Shown here: positions 1 to 12,285 of the stretch, piece after piece
Layout of the letters: each line of letters starts with the position of its first letter
How positions within the stretch are numbered: the first letter of the stretch is position 1
DNA from: Hypoxylon rubiginosum
Taxonomy: Eukaryota; Ascomycota; Sordariomycetes; Xylariales; Hypoxylaceae
DNA: 64,000 nt
NCBI GenBank assembly: GCA_902806565.1
Contig: CADCXA010000055.1
Coordinates: 1,240,001 to 1,304,000, forward strand
Reading direction: 5' to 3'
The notes under the pieces: model-generated
What the model was told of the DNA's origin: nothing
What the model saw: the letters and a program-made list of their open reading frames with translations, nothing else
Database searches by the model: none
Position numbers and translations under genes: made by a program

Positions 1-2207
1 AACGGCTTTTGAATTGAACGGAGCAGCCCAGAGATTGCGGGACCTTCTTCGGCAGAGTCATCGCCATCATTGGACGATGTAGACCTACGCGGTGTACTAG
101 ACCCATCTAGGTCAAGAGATGGCCGTGTCGAAGATGTCCCCGGTGGATGTAATCCGGACTTTTCTGATTGTTGTTGCGGCTGAGGTGGTGCAGGTGGTTC
201 TTCTGCCCGATGCTTCTCCGCGATAGCAGACACCGCTGCCTCTACGTTCTTGTCAAATTCCTCGTCGGAGATTGTTAAAGTAGTACGGTCCATATTCTCA
301 ATGAACTGAATAGCACCCAGCTGGATACAATAAGCCTACGAACATGTTATAGTACCATAACTTGACTGAGACTTACCAGAGATGAAAGATAGTATCCAGC
401 TTCTCCTGAGAGTTTCTCCTGGTTTCGGAATCGCAAGATGTACTGAACATTTGATACTAAATGATCGGGATTAGACCGCAACACGACATATATCAGGAGC
501 GGCATGAATGAATCAGCTGAAGAGTCGGATTTGTTGTGCTTGAGGAGCCCTGGCGAATTTGTTAGATTTGCGAGAGACTGCTTCGGTGCGAATTCCTACC
601 AAATATGACTTTGCAGCAGTTAAGAACGCAAATTATTTTGTCTCGAGGTGCCCGATAAGTTTTTATTTTCAATAGTTCTTGTGAAAGTGATTAGTGACCA
701 ACGATATTTTTATGGTGACTTAGAACGCACCTTGCTCGGCTAGCTCGAGAAACTTCTTGCCGCTATCGCTGGTGATGGGTGGAATATCTAAGTGTTCTTC
801 TTTGACCCAGCCGTAGATATTGATCTTCTGCGCCAATATTTCGTCTCTCTCTACATCCTCTTGATGCTGCCCACGCCGTCCTGGACCCATTGGCCGGTCG
901 CCCCCGCGGCGTTTTGGTTTCGCGCCCGGTATGGGTTGAGGAGGAGGTATGGCAGGCGAAAAGGTCTGCGTATAAAGTCTGTTCATGACAAGCTTCTCCA
1001 TTCCTTCTCGGGCATTGTCAAACTCTGCATCCGAAACATCGCTCCACACCTCACATTGGGCCATTTTATTGGATATGAAGGCAAGAAAGTCGCTGATGAT
1101 CTTGACCTGTTCATGAACCATCCATTGCCGTTTTGCGAATTCCGACAAGAAGGATTTCAGATATCTCGCTACCGGATCCGCCTTCTTATGCTTGAGCTGT
1201 TCCAAGAACCGGTGGAAGTCAAACGGTAGAGCTGGTTCTGGTTCTGGCTCTGGCGGGGGTGGTCGGTGCAGTGGCGCCGTAGAGGAGGTCTGAGAATCTG
1301 TAGTAATAGATTTCTCGTCCGATGGACCATCCTTTGGCGGGACAGGTGGGCCAAGATCATCAGACTCCTTTAGCTTATCCTTTGATCGCATGCTTATAGG
1401 CGACGCGTTGGAGATGCTAAGCCCTTGGAACTCCTGTAGTTGTTGAGCAATACTTGGAGCGATGGGTTCGAGACTGGATTTCCTCGGTGGGTGCTGCATC
1501 GAGGGGCTACCCAGAAGCGGTGAAGTGATTTCGAGGCGAGGACTCATGACTTCGTCTTCCCCCGGACCGCCACCATCTTCGGGGAACTGCTCCATGATGC
1601 TCTGTATTTCGGAACGTGATGTTCCTTCTTGCTCATCTTCGCTTATGTAGCGCCTTTCGTCGTAAGCAGCATCCGATCGAGTAGGCGACGGCTCGGGGCC
1701 GAGTCCCTTTGATCGGTGTGTGGAGTGGGCTCGAGATGGTGGCTGTGACCCTTCTGGAGTTGGAGGTGTTGGATCAACGTATGGAGTAGTCGTAATTGTC
1801 AAGTATTGTGGTTTCGTGGGTTTGAGGGTCGCGATGGAGGATTCCATAGGGTCGATCGGCGCATCAGACGCAACCTCTTGGCCAGGCTTCTTAGTTTGGC
1901 CTTTTGGGGTCTTGTAGGTGTTGTCTTCTCCTAGATCTATCAAGTCACCCTGGGTCTGATCTTGCGTAGCCTGGCCGTCTAGGGCGCTCGTCCCCGGCAT
2001 GCCTTCCTTGACTCCATCCTCAGCACTGCTCCGAGTCTCGACCTGCTCAGGTTCTGATAGGGTAGCTGAGGTGGCTAGTAAAGAAATATGTGGCGGATCC
2101 ACAGGCTTTTGGTCGCTCATGGCGGGGTCATGGTCGGGCGCGACAGCAACCTCTGGTCTTACTAGAGGGCTTGAAGACTCTGGTAGGAGTTGCTCAGGAG
2201 GAGGCAT
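1..2207 (-). CDS. VPS9: Vps9-type Rab5 guanine nucleotide exchange factor, 3' end cut by window edge
   Basis: Activates Rab5/Vps21-class GTPases by nucleotide exchange and so drives endosome and vacuole traffic. I read four exons: 731-2207, 600-677, 377-549 and 1-320, with phases that join without a frame break (682 codons so far). Residues 1 to about 320 are Pro/Ser-rich and look disordered. A helical bundle starts near residue 326 (LPFDFHRFLEQL), then the catalytic VPS9 domain (DEILAQKINIYGWVKEEHLDIPP region near 460, then YRAPRDKIICVLNCCKVI and the NPDHLVSNVQYILRFRNQ helix). The last exon leads into a Ser/Pro-rich linker. A C-terminal ubiquitin-binding CUE domain, usual for Vps9, would lie beyond base 1 and is not seen. 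The ATG at 2207 is the first in its frame, but the frame is open upstream, so a further 5' exon is possible. Divergent from the P4-ATPase. Confidence 0.93.
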
Positions 2208-3397
2208 GCATGAAAGCTTGGTTTGCTTGCGTGGGTTCAGAGGGTTTGTTAGTAACAGTTCGGTTGCGAAGCGGAAATATCGCTACGTAGAACTCCAAAT
2301 GAGCCCTCTGGTTAGCTGGGTCGTTGGGGTGATTAGTTTATCGTTATCGGCTTTCCTCGACACGCGTGAAACTTGGGGGATCTTATTAGTTGCACATGCA
2401 GGATGTAAGGATGTACAGGTAAGGATCTTTTTTATGGGTCTCCCGGTGCTAAGTTATTGCCGGGTACATCAGCCAATCAGCCAAGCCACGAATGATCAAT
2501 TTAGTCTTCAGTCTAAGCCACATCCTTTCAAGTGTTAAATGGGTATGACGTATCAGGTAATAATTAAAGGAGTTGGTTCACTCGATGAAATTTTGCCAAA
2601 CAACATTGTCTAACTAGTACATCAGTCTGATCATTATATCTGATAATTTCTGATAAGGACTAATACACTATTAACTCCAGTCGGAAATAAGAAGTTCGTG
2701 TGAATACTCAACAACATGTCTCAAATGAGGTAGGTATAGAGAGGTCTGCTGATACCAGCATGAATACACACCAGAACCAAGGAAGCAGTACGGTTTACGT
2801 ATCAAGCTTATCTCGAGAATCGAGAGTCGAGACTGCACTTGGCAAATCATTCTTACACGTGCATTGGCGCGATGATGATTAACCGTGATGCTATCATTGC
2901 AGTGCTATGCAACATTGAGTACGAAGTACCTCACTGTCTCAATACCTACGGCCAAAGTACTCGATCTCATAAAATGCGGCCAAGGATACATGCATTATAG
3001 GATCGGCGCCAAGGCTCCGGAACGGGTAACAACGGCCGCTAGTAAACAGGGAGGTGGAATTGCCTATCGTCGTAATGGAACGATAACCTGCAGAGTCTTA
3101 GGAGTTGGTTCCTTGGATGTCTTGGGTTTCTTGGTAAATTTCACTTCAAGTTCAATTTCATAAGTCGTAGCATCTCTCTCCTGGGTTTAGAGAGCAGGCC
3201 CCTTTGAGGCATTCCGTTCGTTTCGAACTCCTTATACACTCGTTTCCCTTTACTCTATTCCCTAACGGCTACGTCTCTCACGATCTTACGATCCCAAGTG
3301 TAGCCTTTCCATGGGAGGAGTCGCGTACCATACCCCGTCCTATCGATGCTTGCGATAGATTCTGCAATGCGGCTACACTCGCTCACTACTGTACATT
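2208..3397. promoter_or_regulatory. Divergent promoter region between VPS9 and the P4-ATPase
   Basis: This 1.2-kb spacer separates two divergently read genes and must hold both 5' regions. A pyrimidine-rich stretch lies at about 3216-3300, just upstream of the P4-ATPase start, as is common at fungal promoters. An in-frame TAG at 3356 closes the ATPase frame upstream of its ATG unless there is an unseen 5' exon. Near 2812-2833 there is a short run of tcgaga-type repeats. The short open frames here resemble no known protein. Confidence 0.5.
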
Positions 3398-6300
3398 ATG
3401 CTCCGAACGTCCAATCATGGAGAACTTGAAGTTGGACAGAAGCATGACATAGAGATAATCCCAACCATTGCGCGGAAGTCCCGGATGCGACTAGAAAGAA
3501 TCGGGGAGACCACTTATGAATGCGCTGTGCAATGGTACCGAACATACTTCCTCGAGATAATATTGCGACAAAAGCCTCTGAAGCCTTCCAAAGATGGTCG
3601 CCATATACCATTACACCTCGAGCACGCGCGCCCTCTAATTGATGAGAGGCGCGGTCATCCCTACGTCTCGAATACGATCCGAACCTCGCGATACACCCTA
3701 CTCGACTTCCTCCCAAAACAGATAGTATTCCAATTTACGCGACTAGCAAACTTCTATTTCCTATGCGTTGGCATTCCCCAGGCTATTCCAGGATTGAGTA
3801 CGACTGGAAGTTATACTACTATCCTACCTCTGCTATTCTTTGTCCTCCTTACGGTCATTAAAGAAGGATACGACGATTTCAAGCGACACCGGCTGGATAA
3901 TCTCGAGAACGCGAATGGCACGAGGGTCTTAAGGCCGAAGTCTTCAACTGTAGGCTCAGCTTTGCCCACTCGAAATTGGTTGGTGGATAGGTTTCGAAAT
4001 GAGAAGGTGGATATCCGCATCGAATCATGGAGCGACGAGACTGACGAGCAGTATGAGTGGAGACAAGTGAAGTGGCAGGATGTTAAGGTTGGCGATATCG
4101 TCAAGCTCGTTCGGGATGATGCCGTACCTGCCGACCTGATTCTTCTACATGCTACCGGCGAAAATGGGATGGCCTACATTGACACCATGGATTTGGATGG
4201 CGAGACCAACCTCAAAAGCAAAGAGTCTCTGCCTGACTTTAAAGGCTGCAATAGTGTTGCAGGCCTTCGTGCCTGTCAGGCTGAATTCGTTCTGGAGGAC
4301 CCGAACCCTGATCTCTATCGTTTTGATGGGCGCGTCACGATAAGTGGTCGGACGCTCCCCTTAACCTCCAATGAAGTTATATATCGAGGCAGCACGCTGA
4401 GGAATACTGCCTGCGCTATTGGCATCGCCATCAACACCGGAGAGGAGTGTAAGATTCGACTGAATGCGAATCAACATCCCAGCGCGAAGAAGCCCGCATT
4501 AGAGAAGATCGCTAACAAAATCGTCATCACATTAGCCCTCTATGTGATTATTTTGACGGTTGGGTGCTCCATGGGCTATATCATCTGGCGGAGTTCCACT
4601 GAGCAATACTCGTGGTATATCTCAGTGGCCACCGTCGAGTTCAAGCAGATCATCATCGGCTATGCAATTATGTTCAATAACGTTATCCCCCTTGCGCTCT
4701 ATGTTACGCTCGAGATAACGAGAATCGGCCAAATGCTCATGTTGAACAACGACATGGAGATGTACGACGAGGCGACTGATACACCAGCTCGATGTAATAC
4801 TAATACCATTCTCGAGAATCTCGGTCAAGTCAGTTATATCTTCTCCGATAAGACTGGAACCTTGACGGAAAACGTCATGAAATTTCGCAAGATGAGTATC
4901 GCTGGGACTTCATGGTTGCACGAAGTCGATATGCAATCTGAAGAAACTGCGGTGCCGACTACACCTGGTCTCACCGTTCCCACGGTGCTTGCAATGCCAC
5001 GAACGTCGAGGGAGATTGCTAGTGTAATTCATGAAGATATCGAGCTATATCCCCTATCCTCGCCATCCTCGGTATTCACACCTCAGGCGGAGAGGAGATC
5101 GTCATCGCAGTGGAGGTCATCTGCCCGACCAGACCACTTGCAGCCAGATGTGACGACCACCGACTTGCTAGAATATATCAAATTAAGGCCGACGTCTCAT
5201 TTTGCAAGACGAGCCAAAGACTACATCTTATGCATGGCCATCTGCCACACTTGCTTGCCAGAGATTAATGATGGAAAAGTCGACTTTCAAGCCTCATCCC
5301 CTGATGAGCTGGCGCTTGTCCGTGCCGCTCACGAACTTGGATATCTGGTAATGGATCGTTCATCGCAGGCGGTGACTTTGCGAATTGATGCTGGGGATGG
5401 CAACTCAAGGACAGAAGTTTACCGAATTCTAGATGTAATCGAATTTAGCAGTAAGCGAAAACGCATGTCGATTGTTGTGCGCTATCCGGACGGGAGGATA
5501 TGCATTATTTGCAAAGGTGCAGATTCGATGATCTTACCTAGGCTTAAGTTGGCTCATCTGGCGATGCAGAGAGCGACGGAGGTCCGTAAAAGTGTCGATG
5601 TCGAACGAGAGCTCCTCCGAAGGAGCGAACAGTTGGAGGTTCGGAACAGTTTTGGCGGTCGTCCGAGCTTGACTCTACGACGGAATGTTGCAGGAAACCG
5701 AAATAGCCTTGGCCCTGACCAACCCGCCGCAACCGTCAATAGGCCGGATATCGCAAGGAGTAGATCAGCGGAAGGGTCGAGAGCACGACGCTCAGAAGAC
5801 AAGCCTCGTCCATCATTGGGCATCCGAACCACATCCCTCGACGTGACAAAAACGCTGTCGAAAATAAGCCCGGTGACGCCAAAACCGATACCTGACAAGT
5901 TCGGTTTTCTTGACGATCCGTCCATTCTTGATGAATCAACCATATTCACTCGGTGCTTTAAGCATCTAGATGATTTCGCTACCGAGGGTCTGCGGACCCT
6001 CTTATATGCGCGAAAGTTCATCCCGGAGAGCGATTACGACACGTGGAAGAAGATATACAATGATGCGACGACGAGCCTAGTCAACCGCCAGGACATGATC
6101 GAAGCGGCGGGTGAGCTAATCGAGCAGTCATTCGACCTCGTCGGGGCCACGGCGATTGAGGACAAGCTCCAAGTCGGTGTGCCGGAGACAATCGACAAGT
6201 TGCGCCGCGCCAATATCAAGATTTGGATGTTGACGGGAGACAAGCGCGAAACGGCTATCAATATTGCCCACTCGGCGCGGATCTGTCGTCCAGGCTCCGA

Positions 6301-7661
6301 TATATTCATTCTCGACTTAGTCAAGGGCTCGCTTGAGAGACAAATCAATGATATTTCCGAAGACATTGCGGCCGGTTGTACCCATAGCGTTGTTGTCATT
6401 GACGGACAGACTCTCCAAGTTATTGAGCAGTCAGCGCATCTTACAGACTTGTTTTACACGCTCATCCCTTTGATCGACTCGGTTATATGCTGCCGTGCAT
6501 CGCCAGCGCAAAAGTCCACGATTGTGAAAGCAATCCGGCAGCGAGTCCCCAGCGCCCTGACGCTTGCCATCGGCGACGGTGCAAATGACTTGGCAATGAT
6601 CTCCGCCTCCCATGTCGGGGTTGGAATTTCCGGTAAGGAGGGGCTCCAGGCTGCCCGCGTGGCCGATTATGCCATTGCGCAATTCCGCTTTCTGCAGCGC
6701 TTGCTCCTCGTCCACGGCCGGTGGAACTATGTCCGCACGGCCAAATTCATTCTTGCGACTTTCTGGAAAGAGATGTACTTCTACCTGCCCACGGCCATGT
6801 ACCAGCGCTACAACGGATACACCGGGACCAGTCTTTTCGAGAACTGGAGCTTGACCGTGTTCAATACGCTGTTCACGAGTTTGTGCGTCATCTGCATGGG
6901 CATCTGGGAGCAGGACCTGAGCGCCGAGACACTCCTCGCCGTGCCCGAGCTGTACGTGCACGGGCAGCGGAATAGGGAGCTAAATATTCCAAGGTTCGCG
7001 CGCTGGATGGCCTCGGCAGCCGCGGAAGGTGTGCTTGTGTGGCTGGCTGCGTGGGCCGCCTACAACGCTTTTGGGCAGCCCCGCGACGACGGGCTCTTTG
7101 CGCTGGGCGACTTGGTGTTCACGATCGGGGTGGTGTGGATCAACTGGAAGCTATTGTGAGTTTTATAGATTTCGCATGATTTAAGGGTCTGTCGCTAATG
7201 AAATTTGCAGCATCATCGAGACGCATCACAAGACGGCGGTTGTAATGGGCGCCTTCGGCATCACGATCGCCGGATGGTGGGCTTGGAACGCGTTTCTCGG
7301 AGGCGTCTACACGCCGCAGCCGAGTCCGTATTCGGCTAGGAACGGATTCATGGAGACCTTTGGCAAAGACCCCGTGTGGTGGCTGACGCTAATCGTAGTG
7401 GTGGTCGCGCTCATCTCGATGGAGATGGTGTACAAGGCGATGAAGCGCAACATGGTCATCGCCGGCGTGTGGAAGTGGCCGCCGTGGAAGCAGAGGAGTC
7501 TCGACGACAGCCTCGAGGAGTGGGGCCTGGAGGTCTGGCAGGAATTAGAACAGGACCCCGTCACGCGCGAGCGGTTACGGAGGGCGTGCATGGAGGAGGG
7601 CGAGGGGGACGATGAGGTGCGGGACAGCATCGATCATGCCGACGCGGCTAAGGCTTTGTGA
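3398..7661 (+). CDS. DNF3: P4-type phospholipid-translocating ATPase (flippase), Dnf3-like
   Basis: Flips phospholipids to the cytosolic leaflet, probably at Golgi, endosome or plasma membrane. Two exons, 3398-7155 and 7211-7661, flank a 55-base intron; the product is 1402 residues. The N-terminal RQKPLKPSKDGRHIPL and the next stretch, with the first membrane segments (FQFTRLANFYFLCVGIPQ), match the Dnf3 branch. Actuator loop DGETNLK is near 266, the phosphorylated Asp is D484 in DKTGTLT, the nucleotide pocket KGADSM near 706, TGDKRETAINIA near 945 and the hinge GDGANDLAMI near 1059. Membrane segment 4 reads IPLALYVTLEI. A Ser/Arg-rich insertion of about 100 residues (roughly 735-840) interrupts the nucleotide-binding domain. 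P4-ATPases normally need a Cdc50-family beta subunit; none is in this window. The N-terminus is shorter than yeast Dnf3, so an upstream exon cannot be excluded. Confidence 0.94.
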
Positions 7662-8098
7662 TTGAACGAGGAGCATATGACGGACGGCGTTTCGCGGGAA
7701 AGATCTCTATGTTTAGTATATTATACCCTAACTAACTCTTCACATAGAGACGGCGGTTTTAGTAGGTAGTGCTTAGTGGTGATGTATATATTCTTTTTAG
7801 GGGTGTCTCTCGGTCCAGACAGATATCCAATGCGCTATTATGAGTTCGGGTAAACGAACAAGGGAATCAGAGAGTCGTGATATTAGAAGATTTTCTTCCA
7901 ATGTCGCCTTTTATCAGGTGGGCAGTTATTTGGGCACAGTAGGTACTTCGAAAGACTTCGGGGATACCCTATAGATGAAGGAGGCAGATCCATCTTCCGG
8001 GCTCTTTGTTCATCTCATCCTTTCCCTTCTTAGCTAACAGCCAGTACTCCAGCCAAATATTATCTTTAACGGTAACCCGTTAATGTTCAAAGCTGGTC
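7662..8098. other. Convergent 3' spacer, nothing recognised
   Basis: Both flanking genes end here (ATPase from the left, HET gene from the right). The sequence is moderately AT-rich, as expected for 3' untranslated DNA. I see no RNA gene, repeat or open frame worth calling. Confidence 0.6.
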
Positions 8099-10032
8099 CT
8101 AGATTAGGTTGAACGTCATTAACGACGAAATATCATCAGTGATGGAGGCACCCTTAAAGATGTTAGTCTTCGAGATTCCAAGAAACAATGGCTAGTAACA
8201 GTCAGACTTACCATTATAAACATATCGTCAAGCCTATCCGCAAAACAGTCTCCAATCAACTTGTAAAACTCTCCTTCCTTTTTTAATACGAAGGGGACTT
8301 CGCCCCCTTTTAATTCGCAGACCAGATCGCCTGGCTCAGTCGTGGGCATGCCTCGCCCCAATATTCCGTTATGGGTTATAAAGAACCGGCGACCCTTCGC
8401 TCCTATGTTGAGCATTCTGTCTAAGAGTTCGAGCATGTCGTGTAGATCCTCCGTGTCGAAGCCCGCATAATCCGTGTCCCATATTATCTTTAGAAGACCG
8501 GCGAAAGACCCAAGTTGGTTCATAAACATTTCTATAAACTCCTCCTCGTCAGACATGCCTAAGAATAGCTTGAAATAGCGAGCTTCGCATAACACCCAGA
8601 GGATACGTATGATGATGCCTAAGCCCTCGCTCTCGCTCTCGGGAAGGGCAGCTGAGGTCTGTAGATAGAGGCTCTGGATCATCTCCACCATTTGCCTGTG
8701 ATTGCTGAAATCCTCCATGGTAATCACACGCGATACAGATATTATGCCGCCGAGGAAGACGCCGCGTAGCGGTAGGACGCGCCATCCGCTCTTCTCCACC
8801 GAATCGGGGAGCTGAGAAAAATCCGTACTGCATTCCTGGACGTCTCTATAGCTGTAAACACGAACAGGCAGTTCTTCCGACCACTTCCAATGGCACTTGA
8901 TCGCCCACGACGGCATCTCCTTGTCCATTTCGTCTTCCGGATCAGGTCTGTGGACATTCCCAGCTTTCATAAGCGCTCTTAACAGCCCGCTGCACACAAT
9001 TCCCGCTACCGTCGCCCGGGCGTAGACCTCTGGGAGGGTCCTGGTATAAGACGGATCGATGATGGAGTGGGTAGTATCGTCGCTGATAAGACCCAGTGCG
9101 CCGTATACCCGGTCCCTGGGTTCCGTGGCTGAGAAAAACGGCATCCTTTCTAGCAGGTCCACCAAGCGGTTCGGGTCCTCCGCGCGATTCCGGTTGAATT
9201 TGGTGCGGTACACGGCCAAGTCGACTCCCGAGATCGGACCGCCGGCGGCGTCGTTGTTGTAGTGCCGCTGCGCGAGGGACATGCAGGCCAGCTGGACGGT
9301 GCTGTAGTCTATCGAGCGCCGGCCGAGGATGACGACGGTCTGCTCGTTGAGCACGGCTTCCTGGATCGTCCATACCCTCTCGAACCAGGGCAGCGAGAAC
9401 AGCGCCCGGATGTGGCCGCGGTCGACCGTCTCGGGCAGGTCCTCCCGCCGCACAACGAACTCCCCGCGGCCGTTGCCGTCGTTGGACATGGCGGCGAACA
9501 GGCTACTTATCCCGGTCCGGGCGAGCTCGTAGACGGACTCGAACGCCGGCTGTGCGATGCCTGCAGGGTCCTCCCCGAGCCAGACTAGCACCGCGACGGC
9601 CTTGGAGTAGACGTCGTGCATCAGGCCGACCTGCTGCGCACGCTCCCGGAGGTCGTCTTGATTGATGCAGACCGCGTCGAGCCAGATCCGGCAGACGCCG
9701 TCCTCCATCACCGCATCGCTCGCGAGAGCTGCGTGCTCCGAGCCCTCGAGACGATACTGGATCGCCGTGGGGTTGTGCAAGTTGCGCAAGGCTATTTCCG
9801 AGTTGACAGGGACGGAAATTTCGACGCCGTCGATACTGATAGTCCGGCGGATCGACGCATCCCCCCAGGTATACGAGACGGCAAGGTACTTGGTGGCAGG
9901 CTCCTCGAGTAGGGAGATGTGCTCGATCCTGCCCTTTAGTATCTCGCCTTCGCTCTCCTGAGGCTCGAAGCAGAGGACCCTAATCTCCTTCGCTGCTTCG
10001 TTTAGCGGTTTGTAAGTATAATTACTAGTCAT
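8099..10032 (-). CDS. Heterokaryon-incompatibility (HET) domain protein
   Basis: HET proteins mediate non-self recognition and programmed cell death on hyphal fusion; most copies in a genome have no known partner. Diagnostic blocks are YLAVSYTWGD near residue 50, WLDAVCINQDD near 118 and VLVWLGED near 145, followed by a W-R/F-E-R-VWTIQEA block near 215. The C-terminus has the usual PGDLVCELKGG...FVLKKEGEFYKLIGDCF module. I favour two exons, 8212-10032 and 8099-8152: the 59-base intron has GTAAGT, a GACTAAC branch motif and an AAG acceptor, giving 624 residues ending in a short acidic tail. If unspliced, the frame stops at 8119 with 637 residues and an unusual basic tail. Start ATG at 10032 precedes a typical N-terminus. 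Specificity cannot be read from sequence. Confidence 0.88.
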
Positions 10033-10573
10033 TTTGGTGGCAGTATAGGATGAGCGTCAACCCAACTTCAGTACTTCAAAAAAAAGAAATTTACAACTTG
10101 AGGCCGGGTTATAATGCGACAAGTGGAAAGAGTCACATGTCCAAAGCCATTATATTCGCATTCAGGAGGGCTTACCCGCTGCATCTGAGGTCGCCAATAA
10201 CCCGTCAAATATGCCACTAAGCCCTGCACCATGCACCTACATAGCCCTACCAGCTCAGCCCCTATTTCGTAGAGGGCAATTGTAAGGGTACCTCGTTGAA
10301 GTCGTGACGTAAGATAATATGTGTAAAAAATGTTGCTGAATTATTTTTGAGCCCATTTGTTATGTTTTGAGGTATCGTTGTCGAACGAAGCCAATCCTAA
10401 TATGCATGAGTGAAGTAGTCCACCGCCTATGAAGCCCCATAACCCCGTAAGCGTCCATTCCGTGCCACACATAAATTAATACACTGCCAATTGCCTTAGT
10501 TCATCAAAGGCAGGCTATTCCTCCCATCATCATCATCATCGTCATTATCACAATACATCCCGCGCGCAAAAGC
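10033..10573. other. Spacer upstream of the HET gene, with a short CAT/ATC repeat
   Basis: Holds the HET promoter and the 3' region of the ABM-type gene, both on the minus strand. An A-rich run lies at 10079-10090 and an (ATC)n-like stretch at about 10527-10546. Nothing else was recognised. Confidence 0.5.
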
Positions 10574-11284
10574 TCAGCTTCCCCGCTCGGTCGTGGTGCA
10601 CGCCACGTGGCACATCTCCAAGCCCTTGAGCCCCTCGAGGTTCCTTAGCATGGAGACGACCTCGGCGAACCCCTCGGCCTCGCGCGTCTTCACGTGCGCG
10701 TCGACGCCGGTCCAGCCGAGCAGGCCGACCAGCGCCCGGCACGGCTCGCCCTTGAATTGAATATCGTCCTCGACCGTCCACCCGAGCGCCACCTCGCCCG
10801 TCATCCCGCCGCCCGCGAGCGGCTCCACCCGGGCCACGAACTCGCGCATCGTACGCTCCACGCTGCTCCGCTGCGCCTCGCTGATGTCGGGCGCAAAGTA
10901 CGCGTGCAGCACCTCGGTGACGCCGGCCCTGGTGGCAGAGCTCTGCACGTCGAGCACCACGGGCGGAAAGGGCGTAAACGCCGCGTGGTGCGGGGGCACG
11001 CGCGGGCCCGCGCCGCTGCCGGCGTCCACGATGGGCCCCATCTTGGCGCGGAACGGCCCGTACACGGCGGCGTCGGCGGCGAAGGCCCGGTGCTGGTCCA
11101 GGCTCGCCCAGTCGACGAACAGGCGCATCTTGGACGGGTCCTCGTGCACGGGCGACCGGCGCACGCGCAGGCAGCCGGGCTGCGCCAGCAGCACCTGCGT
11201 GTTGGCGTCGAGGACCGAGGCCACGACGTCCGCGGGCGCGTCCGGCTTGATGGGGGTGAGGATGATCTCTGTTACGGGCGCCAT
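10574..11284 (-). CDS. ABM-type dimeric alpha/beta-barrel domain protein
   Basis: A 236-residue single-exon protein. The N-terminal half fits the antibiotic-biosynthesis-monooxygenase (ABM) fold: a beta strand TEIILTPIKP, a helix rich in Ala/Val, PGCLRVRRSPVHEDPSK, and RLFVDWASLDQHRAF, followed by a YGPFRAKMGPIV segment. Family members include heme-degrading enzymes, quinol monooxygenases and many proteins of unknown substrate. The second half (about 130-236) has a similar strand/helix pattern ending in GLEMCHVA and may be a second degenerate barrel half, as in fungal two-module versions. Coding GC is much higher than in the surrounding spacers. No metabolic gene next to it gives a substrate, so no reaction is assigned. 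ATG at 11284 is clear and the stop is TGA. Confidence 0.8.
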   Translation of the reverse strand: MAPVTEIILTPIKPDAPADVVASVLDANTQVLLAQPGCLRVRRSPVHEDPSKMRLFVDWASLDQHRAFAADAAVYGPFRAKMGPIVDAGSGAGPRVPPHHAAFTPFPPVVLDVQSSATRAGVTEVLHAYFAPDISEAQRSSVERTMREFVARVEPLAGGGMTGEVALGWTVEDDIQFKGEPCRALVGLLGWTGVDAHVKTREAEGFAEVVSMLRNLEGLKGLEMCHVACTTTERGS

Positions 11285-12285
11285 GGTTTTTATGCGGTAG
11301 GATGTAGGTAGGTAATGCGGATATATGTAGGTACGTAAGGTAGGTAGATGGGTAAGTTCTTTCAGGAGTTCAGGGGTAAGTCGTGTTACGATTAGAGGTA
11401 AGCAAGATAGGTAGGTGATGCAGAACTGGATGTGACTTTAAAAGCCGGAATTGAGGGCTAATATACTCAACCTGTAGAAGCTCGAAGCTGAGGAGGGGAA
11501 AACGCCATTGTGTTACCTACCTGCCTGGGCAGACACAGCAAACGCAGCGGAAGTCCGGTCGGGTTACCGACGAGGCGCGATACCTCCTAAATCCTCCGGC
11601 CTTCAGTCAATCGCGAGCTGAACCCGACGGCGGAGATTAAACCTATTTTGTGTAGCTAGCAGCTTTACTAGAGGGATTTTTCTTTGAAGTGCTATCATAT
11701 GATGGGACTTGTTCTGCCTGTGTGACTCAACTCTCTTGTAAAATCCGCCTTTTTTACAATTCTTTCTCCCTCCCCCAAGCCAAGCTTTGGTGTCCCCCTT
11801 TTCTTTACTAGGTACCTATCTAAGATTTGATCAGTTGTATCGCTTAACCTTAAACCACTGAAGATAACTTTAAGAATAGAAAATATGTATCACGAGTATA
11901 TTAAAAATGAATTGGATAATCAGTTGGATCTTAGGGCATATTCAGACGCGCAATTGGCGTTGATTCGTTTATGTACCTAGGTTAGGTAGGTACACATTGA
12001 AATCAACTCCTGAATTGTCACAAATATTAAATGGTGTTGACCCGTTCCATTGCATTCGCTGATTTAGGTACTCGACAGCATCGGGAACGAGGTGACTCTT
12101 CTCAAGTAGACCCATCATAGATACCTGGATGGATATGGATATTGAAAGATGACTGAATTGTACGTAAGAGCCTACTTCATCCGCCGCAGCATACCGCCTT
12201 CTCGGAAGAAATCGGATTGACATAGTCAGATGTCACGATTCAAGTACTCCTACACCTCGTGCCTCACTGCCTATAGCAAATCTTC

